Source of the DNA: Flavobacteriales bacterium UBA1995
Lineage (GTDB): Bacteria; Bacteroidota; Bacteroidia; Flavobacteriales_D; Sanyastnellaceae
Reading direction: 5' to 3'
Length of the DNA stretch: 33,705 nucleotides
NCBI GenBank assembly: GCA_002336475.1
Contig: DDCX01000041.1
Location: 27,874 to 61,578, forward strand
Below the pieces are notes generated by a model. It made no database searches. It was not told where the DNA came from and worked only from the letters and a program-made list of their open reading frames with translations. The position numbers were made by a program, and so were the translations under genes. Positions 1 through 7,448 of this stretch are shown here, piece by piece; the stretch's first letter is position 1, and each line of letters begins with the position of its first letter.

Positions 1-633
1 AGCAGTTTGGTGCACATGGTAGAGATGTTGCGTTCCGAAGGTTGGATGGAGGCCCAGGGCCAACCAAACGGCGGCTTTTTTCTGGACGATACCCACGCTT
101 TGTTTGAGGCCATCACATCGGTCCGGGCAGCAGGCCGCACAGTGGTCTTAATTGGGGTCACTTGGGCTTTGGTGGATGCGGCCAAGGCTTGGCGCAGCTC
201 GGGACGGCCGCCCATCACAGAGGGGGTGCATATTGCCGTGACAGGCGGCATGAAGGGCCGCCGAGAAGAATGGGTGTCGGAGCGGGTGAGAAGCGCCCTA
301 AAGGAGGGGTTCGGGTGCCCAACAGTGGCAGGTGAATACGGCATGACCGAGCTGCTCAGCCAGGCGTGGTCACTCAAGGGTGGCCTGTATCACACCCCTC
401 CATGGATGCGGATCCGCTTGCGACGGACCGATGATGCGCTGTCTGTGAATGCTTCTGGGTCAACGGGAGGTGTAGACGTCATAGACCTCGCCAATTTGGC
501 GAGTTGTTCCTTTCTTTCAACGCAGGATTTAGCGCGGCCTGTGGCTTCAGAAACCGAGTATATACAGGCATTTGAGTTGTTGGGGCGGTTTGATCGGTCT
601 GAAGTGAGGGGGTGCAATCTTCTGGTGGATTGA
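1..633 (+). CDS. LuxE-like acyl-protein synthetase / acyltransferase, 5' truncated by window edge
   Basis: The reading frame is open from the first base of the window, so the N-terminus is missing; 210 codons remain before the TGA at 631. The protein resembles the C-terminal part of the LuxE acyl-protein synthetase family, which is related to acyl-adenylating enzymes. The best landmarks are the segment GEYGMTELLSQAWS (bases about 331-375), like the adenylate-forming motif YGMTE, and the C-terminal GRFDRSEVRGCNLLV, typical of these enzymes in Bacteroidota. LuxE activates a fatty acid as acyl-AMP and transfers it to a protein cysteine. In Bacteroidota without lux genes the substrate is unknown. 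The next gene on the same strand starts 47 bases downstream but has its own promoter-like element. The family call is fairly sure; the biological role is not. Confidence 0.72.
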   Translation, partial: SSLVHMVEMLRSEGWMEAQGQPNGGFFLDDTHALFEAITSVRAAGRTVVLIGVTWALVDAAKAWRSSGRPPITEGVHIAVTGGMKGRREEWVSERVRSALKEGFGCPTVAGEYGMTELLSQAWSLKGGLYHTPPWMRIRLRRTDDALSVNASGSTGGVDVIDLANLASCSFLSTQDLARPVASETEYIQAFELLGRFDRSEVRGCNLLVD

Positions 634-665
634 ATCCATCCTTTGGCAGGCATCAAGTCGACACC

Positions 666-677
666 TAGCTTCGCGCC
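666..677 (+). promoter_or_regulatory. -7 type promoter element TAGCTTCGCGCC
   Basis: This matches the Bacteroidota -7 consensus TAnnTTTG with C for the third T, followed by CGCC. It begins 15 bases before the ATG at 681. The same element and spacing occur before gpmI and tyrS. The predicted transcription start falls at or a few bases before the ATG. No clear -33 TTG was seen at the expected distance. Confidence 0.5.
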
Positions 678-680
678 ACC

Positions 681-1730
681 ATGGAATCCGCCATTGCCTT
701 GCTGGGGTTCACGCTGGCCGCCTATTCGGTGGTTGGAAACGACAGCATCCAGACGTTGGGTACTTTTTTGACGTCCAATGAGGACAAGCCTTGGTGGTTG
801 CTGTGGATCTATGCGGGAGGCATCATGGCCGTCGTTGTGACCATGGGATACTTCGGGCTAGGAGAGTACCTCGGAGGCCGCGGGGGAGACCTCACCTTTG
901 GCAAGTATGCAGGCTTGTTTCAGGATCCCGACAAGCCCATTGATTTCCCGACAATTAGCATCTGGTATGTCCTGCCACCCTTGGCGTTACTTGCCATTAC
1001 AAGATTGGGAATTCCGGTGAGTACCACCTTTTTGGTGTTGACCTTCTTTGCGCCCAAAGCATTGCCCAAAATGCTCATCAAGAGCCTCGGAGGCTACGGG
1101 GTTGCGTTCATTTTTGCCATTCTGGCTTTTGTGGCTTTAAGCAGGCTTACCGAGCGTTATTTCCTCCGAAATCCGATGGCAGAGGACCGTGGAATCATGC
1201 GCTCCAAACGGTTCTGGACCGTGACGCAATGGCTCGCAACAGGTTTCTTGTGGAGCCAATGGTTGACCCAAGACTTGGTCAACATCCTCGTTTATTTGGG
1301 CGACCCCGCCGATGTAGCGCTGTGGAAGTTTGTGTTTGCCTTGTTGGTCTTGGTGGGCATGCTCGGCTACATCTTTTACCAGAGGGGCGGAGAGATCCAA
1401 AAGATTGTGCGGGTAAAGACCAATACAGCAGACATTCGATCAGCCACCTTCATTGACCTCTTCTATGGACTGGTCCTGCTGACCTTCAAGTTTGATGCGT
1501 TCGGCATCGGCGCCAAGGTGCCCATGAGCACAACTTGGGTATTCCTCGGAATGTTGGCGGGACGTGAGGTGGCCCTTCGCCTGCGTTTGAATGAGCTCGA
1601 CCGCACCAAGTTGTGGCCCATGGTGCTCGGCGACCTTGGAAAGGCGACCTTGGGCTTGGTCATCAGCGTGCTGCTGGTGGTCCTCCTGTATTTGGTGGAA
1701 GGACGAGAATTGGCCTCCCTATTTGGTTGA
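681..1730 (+). CDS. Multi-pass membrane protein, distant PiT-like (phosphate permease-like) transporter
   Basis: A 349-residue hydrophobic protein with roughly eight to ten membrane segments. Two halves carry similar landmarks. In the first half NDSIQTLGT (residues 20-28) resembles the PiT phosphate-transporter signature NDxxNxxGT, and PVSTT (112-116) resembles PVSTTH. In the second half QDLVN (197-201) and PMSTT (281-285) repeat the pattern at nearly the same spacing (93 against 85 residues). This twofold layout is that of PiT inorganic phosphate or sulfate permeases. However, the histidine that normally follows STT is Phe117 in the first copy and Trp286 in the second, and the protein is shorter than most PiT proteins. 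The membrane topology is clear from the sequence; the transporter family link is inference and the substrate is unknown. The gene converges on tyrS with only 7 bases between stops. Confidence 0.6.
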   Translation: MESAIALLGFTLAAYSVVGNDSIQTLGTFLTSNEDKPWWLLWIYAGGIMAVVVTMGYFGLGEYLGGRGGDLTFGKYAGLFQDPDKPIDFPTISIWYVLPPLALLAITRLGIPVSTTFLVLTFFAPKALPKMLIKSLGGYGVAFIFAILAFVALSRLTERYFLRNPMAEDRGIMRSKRFWTVTQWLATGFLWSQWLTQDLVNILVYLGDPADVALWKFVFALLVLVGMLGYIFYQRGGEIQKIVRVKTNTADIRSATFIDLFYGLVLLTFKFDAFGIGAKVPMSTTWVFLGMLAGREVALRLRLNELDRTKLWPMVLGDLGKATLGLVISVLLVVLLYLVEGRELASLFG

Positions 1731-1737
1731 AGGGGCG

Positions 1738-3015
1738 TTAGCCTACTGCCCGAACCAGGTAATAGTTTTTCTTTCCGCGCTGGAGCAAGACGATGCCGCT
1801 GCCCACGCAGTCTTCGGGGCCAACAACTTTGTTTTGGTCCACCTTGTTTCGGTTGACACTCACCGAGTTTTCCTTTAGTGCACGACGGGCTTCACCACTG
1901 CTGGCGAGGAAAGGCGCATCGCCTCCTGCAAGCAGGTCAATGATGCCGATGCCTGCAGCCAAATCGTCTCTGGACACCTCCCTTTGAGGAACACCTTCAA
2001 ATACGCTGAGTAGCTCGGCTTCAGGCAAGGCGCGAAGGTCGTCTTCGGTGCTCTTGCCAAACAGCAGCGCTGTTGCCGCCAATGCGGTTTGCAGGTCTTC
2101 TTCTCCGTGGATGCGACGGGTCACATCAGCGGCCAATTCCTTCTGGAGGAGGCGTGCCCCTGGATTTTCTGCATGGGCGGCCTCTATTTCTTCGATGCGC
2201 TCTTTTTCAAGCAGCGTGAAGATCCGGATGTACCGCGCAGCGTCTTCATCGGCTGCATTGATCCAATATTGATAAAACTTATAGGCACTGGTGCGCGCCT
2301 TGTCAATCCAGACGTTGCCTCCCTCGCTCTTGCCAAACTTGGTCCCGTCTGACTTGGTAATGAGGGGCGCTGTCAGCGCAAATGCATGGCCTTGACCTTT
2401 TCTCCGAATGAGTTCTGTTCCGGTGGTCATGTTGCCCCATTGGTCGCTGCCTCCCATTTGCAGCATGCAGTTCATCTCCTTCCACAGGTGGTAGAAGTCA
2501 TAGCCTTGAACCAGTTGGTAACTGAATTCTGTAAAGCTCATGCCACTCTCAAGCCGGTTCTTCACAGAATCTTTGGCCATCATGTAGTTGACGGTGATGT
2601 GCTTGCCAACGTCTCGGATAAAGTCCAGGAAACCCAAGTCCTTGAACCAATCAAAGTTGTTGACCACGCGCGCTGCCGAAGGGCCTTCAAAGTCGAGGAA
2701 GCGCTCGAGCTGGGCACGTTGACAGGAAAGGTTGTGCTGCAAGGTGTCGGCGTCAAGGAATTGCCGTTCGGCAGTCTTTCCGCTGGGGTCCCCCACCATG
2801 CCAGTGGCGCCGCCTACAAGGGCGACTGGACGGTGCCCGGCGCGCTGCAGGTGAACCAACAGCATCACCGGTACAAGGTTGCCGATGTGCAGGGAGTCTG
2901 CGGTCGGGTCGAAACCAACATAGCCCGTTGTTTGCTCCTTGGCGAGCTGCTCCTCGAGGCCAGGCATAGCGTCGTGCAGAAGCCCGCGCCACTTCAATTC
3001 GGCAATGAAATCCAT
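1738..3015 (-). CDS. tyrS: Tyrosine--tRNA ligase
   Basis: Cytosolic class I aminoacyl-tRNA synthetase that charges tRNA-Tyr; 425 residues, normal for bacterial TyrRS. Visible landmarks are the HIGN form of the HIGH motif in DPTADSLHIGNL near residue 45, SDQWGN in the tyrosine-binding region, KFGKS as the KMSKS equivalent, and a C-terminal S4-type RNA-binding domain. An in-frame ATG lies 27 bases upstream at 3042, but I chose 3015. The N-terminus MDFIAELKWRG is typical of the family, and a promoter-like element lies between the two ATGs. murF ends 42 bases upstream, so the gene may also be read from the murF transcript. Confidence 0.96.
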   Translation of the reverse strand: MDFIAELKWRGLLHDAMPGLEEQLAKEQTTGYVGFDPTADSLHIGNLVPVMLLVHLQRAGHRPVALVGGATGMVGDPSGKTAERQFLDADTLQHNLSCQRAQLERFLDFEGPSAARVVNNFDWFKDLGFLDFIRDVGKHITVNYMMAKDSVKNRLESGMSFTEFSYQLVQGYDFYHLWKEMNCMLQMGGSDQWGNMTTGTELIRRKGQGHAFALTAPLITKSDGTKFGKSEGGNVWIDKARTSAYKFYQYWINAADEDAARYIRIFTLLEKERIEEIEAAHAENPGARLLQKELAADVTRRIHGEEDLQTALAATALLFGKSTEDDLRALPEAELLSVFEGVPQREVSRDDLAAGIGIIDLLAGGDAPFLASSGEARRALKENSVSVNRNKVDQNKVVGPEDCVGSGIVLLQRGKKNYYLVRAVG

Positions 3016-3017
3016 AG

Positions 3018-3030
3018 GGCGCGAAAGATA
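3018..3030 (-). promoter_or_regulatory. -7 type promoter element of tyrS, TATCTTTCGCGCC
   Basis: On the minus strand this reads TATCTTTC followed by GCGCC, starting 15 bases before the tyrS ATG at 3015. It lies downstream of the alternative ATG at 3042 and therefore supports the shorter start. Spacing to the ATG is the same as for the gene at 681 and gpmI, which suggests a nearly leaderless transcript. Confidence 0.5.
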
Positions 3031-3057
3031 CACCGCATGCACCGCGGTTTTGGTCCT

Positions 3058-4374
3058 TTAGAGAACCGAGACGAGGTCCTCCATTTTCATGCTGCGCGAT
3101 CCCTTGAGCAATACAGTCCGGCCAGAAAACGCATCTGCCTCGAGGGCATGCCTGAGGCCGTCCATGAGGGCAAAGGTTCGGTCACCGGGCGCATGGGCAG
3201 CAAAGTCGGTTCCGACAACCCAACATTCGATGCCGCATTCTCGCGCCACATTTCGAACAAGTTGGTGCCCTTCGGCGGCATGATCACCCAACTCTTTCAT
3301 GTCCCCTAGAATGGCCAATGGATGCGGGTGTTGCCCTGCTGCAAATGCCCTCAAGGTGGATTCCACAGAACTCGGGTTGGCATTGTAGCAGTCGACAATG
3401 ACTGTGTTGCGCGATGTTTCAACCGTTTCACCCCGTTGGTCTACCGGCAGGAATGCCAGCAGGGCGGAATTGATGCTGGCCGGGGCGACTCCAAAATGCA
3501 CGCCCACAGCAATGGCCGCCTGTATGTTTTGTAATTGATGCGCACCGTGCAGCTGGACGTTCAGTCCATCCATATCTGAATGCCATGGTCCGGGCGAATG
3601 CCCGGGTTCGCTTGTCCACTGCACGGGGGCGTCTACAGAAATTCCGTTGCGCCATGCGTGTGGAGGAGCGTCCTCAGTGCCATAAGGAACGGTCGCCAGC
3701 CCTTTGAGCGCAGCCAGGGCCATAAGGTCACCATCAGACGCATTGACCAAAGCAGTTCCCCCGTCAGAAGCCAGCCAGCGAAACAGCTCTTGCTTGCCTT
3801 TTTTGACGCCTTCAATACCTCCGAAACCTTCGAGGTGAGCGAGCCCAACGTTGGTGATCATCCCGCAGGTGGGTTGGGCAATCTGGCACAAATCCGCAAT
3901 TTCACCTTGGTGATTGGCCCCCATTTCCACAAGGGCAAATTCGGTGTCCACAGGAATGGAAAGCAAGGTCAAGGGCACACCGATGTGGTTGTTCAAGTTG
4001 CCATGGGTGGCATGAACCTTCAATTCCTCGCTGAGCACGGCTTTGATGAGCTCTTTGGTTGTGGTTTTACCGTTGCTTCCTGTCAGGCCAAATACAGGGG
4101 CTTTGAACCGACGCCTGTGCTCCCGGGCCAGCTGTTGCAGCGCCACCAGACCATTTTCCACCGACACAATGCCGTCGCCATGCAGAGCAGGGTCGTCAAC
4201 GACAGCAGCGATGCATCCTTTGGCTATGGCTTCGTGGGCAAACTCATTTCCATCGAATCGCTCTCCTTTCAAAGCGATATACAGCAATCCGGGACCACAT
4301 TTTCTGGAGTCCGTGGTGACGCCTTTCGAGCGATCGAAGAGCGAAAGAAGTTGTTGTGGCGTTGCGCCTTCCAT
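3058..4374 (-). CDS. murF: UDP-N-acetylmuramoyl-tripeptide--D-alanyl-D-alanine ligase
   Basis: Cytosolic Mur ligase that adds D-Ala-D-Ala to UDP-MurNAc-tripeptide using ATP, the last cytosolic step of peptidoglycan precursor synthesis before MraY. The 438-residue length fits the family. The N-terminal domain has the substrate-binding segment GVTTDSRKCGPGLLYIALKG (18-37). The ATP loop is GLTGSNGKTTTKE (96-108), and EMGANHQGEI is the conserved Mur segment. YNANPSS and GDMKELGDHA mark the C-terminal domain. The gene follows gldJ on the same strand, 71 bases away, with a strong hairpin in between. As far as I recall, gldJ and murF are neighbours in other Flavobacteriia as well. Confidence 0.95.
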   Translation of the reverse strand: MEGATPQQLLSLFDRSKGVTTDSRKCGPGLLYIALKGERFDGNEFAHEAIAKGCIAAVVDDPALHGDGIVSVENGLVALQQLAREHRRRFKAPVFGLTGSNGKTTTKELIKAVLSEELKVHATHGNLNNHIGVPLTLLSIPVDTEFALVEMGANHQGEIADLCQIAQPTCGMITNVGLAHLEGFGGIEGVKKGKQELFRWLASDGGTALVNASDGDLMALAALKGLATVPYGTEDAPPHAWRNGISVDAPVQWTSEPGHSPGPWHSDMDGLNVQLHGAHQLQNIQAAIAVGVHFGVAPASINSALLAFLPVDQRGETVETSRNTVIVDCYNANPSSVESTLRAFAAGQHPHPLAILGDMKELGDHAAEGHQLVRNVARECGIECWVVGTDFAAHAPGDRTFALMDGLRHALEADAFSGRTVLLKGSRSMKMEDLVSVL

Positions 4375-4390
4375 GGTGGCAAGAAACAGC

Positions 4391-4424
4391 GAACCCCGCT
4401 TGGTCCTGAGGCCAAGCGGGGTTC
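4391..4424 (-). terminator. Strong hairpin between gldJ and murF, probable gldJ terminator
   Basis: A perfect 13-bp inverted repeat (GAACCCCGCTTGG and its complement) encloses an 8-base loop. On the minus strand the hairpin is followed by GCTGTTTCTTG, which has only a weak U-tract. It begins 21 bases after the gldJ stop and ends 16 bases before the murF start. It could be an intrinsic terminator, a leaky one that lowers murF expression, or an mRNA-processing or stability element. Confidence 0.7.
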
Positions 4425-4445
4425 GGAATGAACAATGGTTGGTGC

Positions 4446-6206
4446 TTACTTGCCGCCAGCCATGATATTTCCTTTCGGTGAGCCTACGCGGGTCATCGCG
4501 CAGCGGAAGCCAATGGTGGCCGAGCTCTGGTCTTCTTCTAAGAAGCGGCGGGTCCCAGGAATGATCCAGTAAGCCCGGTCATTCCAGCTGCCTCCCTTGT
4601 ATACACGCACGTTGTCGTTGATCAAGGAAGTGGCGCCATAGTCGTACACCAGGTCGTCGCGGTCGCTCAACTCCGTCTGATCGTAGGTAATGGAGCTCTC
4701 CAAGTCCCCGTCGAGGTAGTCAATGTTGTCTGCCACTTTATAGTTGCGGCGGTTGAGGTTTTCTTCGAGGGTGACCTGGCGGTAGCGCATTTCACCGGGC
4801 ATTCCCATGATGTTTTGCGTCCAAGCCTTACGCAGGTCTGGAGCCGCAGGCGCCTCACTCTCCTCAATCAAGTCCAAGGCCTCGTCCATTTTGGTCATGG
4901 CCTCCTCGTCACGCTTCACATTCAAATCCTCGTTGGCACTTTCAATCTTGCTCTTGAGGTTGTCGATGAGGTTTTGACCTTCAGTCGTCAAGGAGTTGCC
5001 TGCAGTTTCCTCGTACTCTTCTATGTAGGCCTCAATGCTGCTGACGTCATATTGGACATAGTCCAGCTTGTCTTTGACATTGCCTTCGCTGTCCAAAAGC
5101 TTCGTGGAGAATACATTTCCCCTGAACGGGCGGAACTCCTGAGCGTCCTGATGCGTTCCGGGACGGTAAACGTCCATGACCCACTCGCTGACGTTGCCAG
5201 CCATGTTGTACAGGCCATAGTCGTTGGGAGCATAGGAATAAACAGGTGCGGTAACATCGGCGTTGTCATTCAAAGCGCCAGCCACACCCATGTAGTCACC
5301 GCGTGCACGCACAAAGTTGGCGTTGATTTCACCGTAATACTTTCCGCGGCTATCGTCGTTGCGGACATAGTGACCATCCCAAGGGTAGGTCCGACGGCTC
5401 GTGATCAATTCTTCACCGCTGTTTCCGATGAGCGACAGGGCAGCATATTCCCACTCCGCTTCAGTTGGAAGGCGGTAGTCAGGCAGCAAAATTCCATCGG
5501 TCATGGCCACGTTTCTGTAGCCAACACCATTGGGGCGAAGGTCCCGGATGCCGTCAGCTGCTTTCGCAGCCTCTTCATACTGGCCATCGAGATAGGCCTC
5601 TGTGCTAAAGAAACTGTCGTCTACCTGCCCTGTGGGGTTGTGAACGAGGAAGCCTTCGCGGACCATGATTTGCTCGTTGACCCGGTCTGTGCGCCACTTG
5701 CAGAACTCATTGGCCTGCAGCCATGAGACGCCAACAACAGGGTAGTCTCTGTATGCGGGGTGACGCAAGTAGTAGTTGACGTAAGGTTCGTTGTAAGCCC
5801 TGGGATCCCTCCACACCAAGGTGTCGGGCTTTGCGCGGTCTACAATTTCTGGAAATCCATCTCCGTAGACGCGGTCCAACCAGAACAGGTATTCGAGCCA
5901 GTAATAGTTGGTCACTTCCACCTCATCCATGTAAAATGAGCTGACCGTTACACGGCGGGGAATGTTGTCCCATGCGCCTGTGAGGTCGTCTTCGACCTGA
6001 CCCATTGTAAAGGTTCCCCCCTCGACGAAAACAAGACCGGGGCCTGTTTCTTGACCGATGTAAGGGAGTTGTTGGAATCCGCCGTTCTCAGCATCGTTGT
6101 AGGCCCAGCCTGTCGAGCCAGATGCACTGCCTTGGCAGGAAGAGAACAACGCCGCCACAGCAAGTGCCGTGATCGAAGTCAGGAGGATGAAATGGAGCTT
6201 TTGCAT
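4446..6206 (-). CDS. gldJ: Gliding motility / type IX secretion lipoprotein GldJ
   Basis: Outer-membrane lipoprotein of 586 residues that, in Flavobacterium johnsoniae, is needed for gliding and for stability of the type IX secretion component GldK. The signal peptide ends in the lipobox LFSSC with Cys24. The mature part has the formylglycine-generating-enzyme (FGE/sulfatase-modifying) fold. It opens with ETGPGLVFVEGGTFTMG (53-69) and FYMDEVEVTN, continues through LPTEAEWEYAA and NMAGNVSEWVMDVY, and closes with VYKGGSWND and GFRCAM. A charged, coiled-coil-like insertion sits at about residues 390-455. The gene lies 34 bases after the porP-like gene on the same strand, so both probably form one transcript starting in the porP-porU intergenic region. 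The GldJ rather than GldK identity rests on the N-terminal motif and on the neighbours. Confidence 0.93.
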   Translation of the reverse strand: MQKLHFILLTSITALAVAALFSSCQGSASGSTGWAYNDAENGGFQQLPYIGQETGPGLVFVEGGTFTMGQVEDDLTGAWDNIPRRVTVSSFYMDEVEVTNYYWLEYLFWLDRVYGDGFPEIVDRAKPDTLVWRDPRAYNEPYVNYYLRHPAYRDYPVVGVSWLQANEFCKWRTDRVNEQIMVREGFLVHNPTGQVDDSFFSTEAYLDGQYEEAAKAADGIRDLRPNGVGYRNVAMTDGILLPDYRLPTEAEWEYAALSLIGNSGEELITSRRTYPWDGHYVRNDDSRGKYYGEINANFVRARGDYMGVAGALNDNADVTAPVYSYAPNDYGLYNMAGNVSEWVMDVYRPGTHQDAQEFRPFRGNVFSTKLLDSEGNVKDKLDYVQYDVSSIEAYIEEYEETAGNSLTTEGQNLIDNLKSKIESANEDLNVKRDEEAMTKMDEALDLIEESEAPAAPDLRKAWTQNIMGMPGEMRYRQVTLEENLNRRNYKVADNIDYLDGDLESSITYDQTELSDRDDLVYDYGATSLINDNVRVYKGGSWNDRAYWIIPGTRRFLEEDQSSATIGFRCAMTRVGSPKGNIMAGGK

Positions 6207-6240
6207 CGCTTTCTATATGAGTTTCCTTGCAGGGAATGTA

Positions 6241-7266
6241 TTAGAATCCCGGGCAGGGTGGGCTGCGGAATTTGATCCGTTTGGAACGGCAGTCGAAGTT
6301 CAAAGACATGCTGACTTCATGCGAACCGCCTGTGGCAGGCGTGAGGTCAGACACGGTCACATCGTAGCTGTAGCCAAACTTGATGACATCGGATTGTACT
6401 CCCAACGTAACGATAAACGCGTCGCGATATTGGGTACCGAGGATACCGCGGTACCAAATGCCACCTACGATTGGGCCTTTGCTGACATAACCACCAAAGT
6501 TGAGTTGCTGGAATTCGCCCTGCCTGCGGTAGAGGATGTTGGGGGAGATGAAAGCACTGGCATAGCGCGCATCGCCATCGAGCGGAAGCAAAGCCCCAAA
6601 GTGGGCGGTGAGCTTCATGGGCAAGCGGCTGACGCCCACTACAAGGCTTTCGTTGGGCTCATTCAAGTGGTGAGCTGCGAAACCGAAGTATACTTTTTTG
6701 CTGAATCCAACAATGCCGGCGCTGAAGTCAACCTGACTGACTTTTCCGCCTCTTGGTTGGTCTTGCGTCTCGTAGATGAACCCTTTTCGGGGGTCAATCA
6801 TGTCCCCAAAAGTCAGCTGGCTCCAGTCCAAGGCCTTCTGAAAATAAGTGGCTTCGAAACCAGCTTTAATGGAGAATTTGCGGCTAATCGCCTGCTGGTA
6901 GCTGTAGATGCCACTGATTCGGGTTGTGCTCAGCGTGCCGCGTCCAGCGCGGTCGTTCATCACAATGAAACCAAGTCCACCAGAAATACTGGGGATGTGT
7001 TGGTCATAGGCCGCTGCGGAAGTCACATAATTTCCACTCATGGCCGGCCACTGGTTTCGGTAATTCATGACGAACCGAGGACACCTTGCCGCACCTGCAA
7101 AGGCGGGGTTCAAATAGACCGGGTTTGAGTAGAATTGAGTGAATTCCGGGTCTTGGGCCGATGCTTTTTCCGGAGCAAATGTGCCAAGGCACGCCATCAA
7201 GAGCGCAATGGCCGGGAGGCCAAAAACGCGGGATGCCGCGGAGTGTAAGGGCTGTTGGAGCTTCAT
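6241..7266 (-). CDS. PorP/SprF family type IX secretion membrane protein
   Basis: Outer-membrane beta-barrel of 341 residues. The signal peptide ends near KASA (residue 37). The mature N-terminus QDPEFTQFYSNPVYLNPAFAG, with CPRFVMNYRNQWP shortly after, is the hallmark of the PorP/SprF family. Family members work with the periplasmic ring or rotary parts of the type IX system and, as SprF, with delivery of SprB-like type B cargo. An in-frame ATG at 7272 gives two extra residues; longer starts reach back into the region before porU and would place a non-signal extension in front of the signal peptide. The gene is divergent from porU and co-directional with gldJ. Several paralogues usually exist per genome, so I give no symbol. 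Confidence 0.9.
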   Translation of the reverse strand: MKLQQPLHSAASRVFGLPAIALLMACLGTFAPEKASAQDPEFTQFYSNPVYLNPAFAGAARCPRFVMNYRNQWPAMSGNYVTSAAAYDQHIPSISGGLGFIVMNDRAGRGTLSTTRISGIYSYQQAISRKFSIKAGFEATYFQKALDWSQLTFGDMIDPRKGFIYETQDQPRGGKVSQVDFSAGIVGFSKKVYFGFAAHHLNEPNESLVVGVSRLPMKLTAHFGALLPLDGDARYASAFISPNILYRRQGEFQQLNFGGYVSKGPIVGGIWYRGILGTQYRDAFIVTLGVQSDVIKFGYSYDVTVSDLTPATGGSHEVSMSLNFDCRSKRIKFRSPPCPGF

Positions 7267-7448
7267 GGCCATGCAGTTTCCTGAGACACAAGTCTCGTGT
7301 ATAAGATCGTGAAAATTACAAACTTGTGGGGATTGCCGAACATCTTTGCTTTCAAGCAACAAACAGAGCTCTTTTAGCGTTGTCCTTGCAAGCATCTTCG
7401 ACCACCCCCATGACCCAAACGAAGCAGCAACAGAAACCGTTGCCTTTG
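7267..7448. promoter_or_regulatory. Divergent porP-gldJ / porU-porV intergenic region
   Basis: This region separates two divergent type IX secretion transcripts. On the plus strand CATCTTTG (7341-7348) is one base off the TAnnTTTG consensus. On the minus strand CAAGTTTG (7326 down to 7319) is also one base off. A short inverted repeat GAGAC-ACAA-GTCTC lies at 7283-7296. All these matches are weak on their own. Confidence 0.35.

Noticed and set aside
2386..3309. A 307-codon open frame on the plus strand opposite tyrS and murF
   Set aside because: It crosses two well-supported genes on the other strand, has no recognisable motif, and its length is explained by the GC-biased codon use of the real genes.
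4815..5726. A 303-codon plus-strand open frame opposite gldJ
   Set aside because: It lies fully inside the confident gldJ gene and has no family features.
6169..7128. A 319-codon plus-strand open frame opposite the gldJ/porP region
   Set aside because: It is a shadow of the porP-like and gldJ genes; no domain or start-site signal supports it.
7326..7448. Longer porU start beginning at 7326
   Set aside because: It would place about 40 non-signal residues ahead of a good signal peptide and run through the divergent promoter region.
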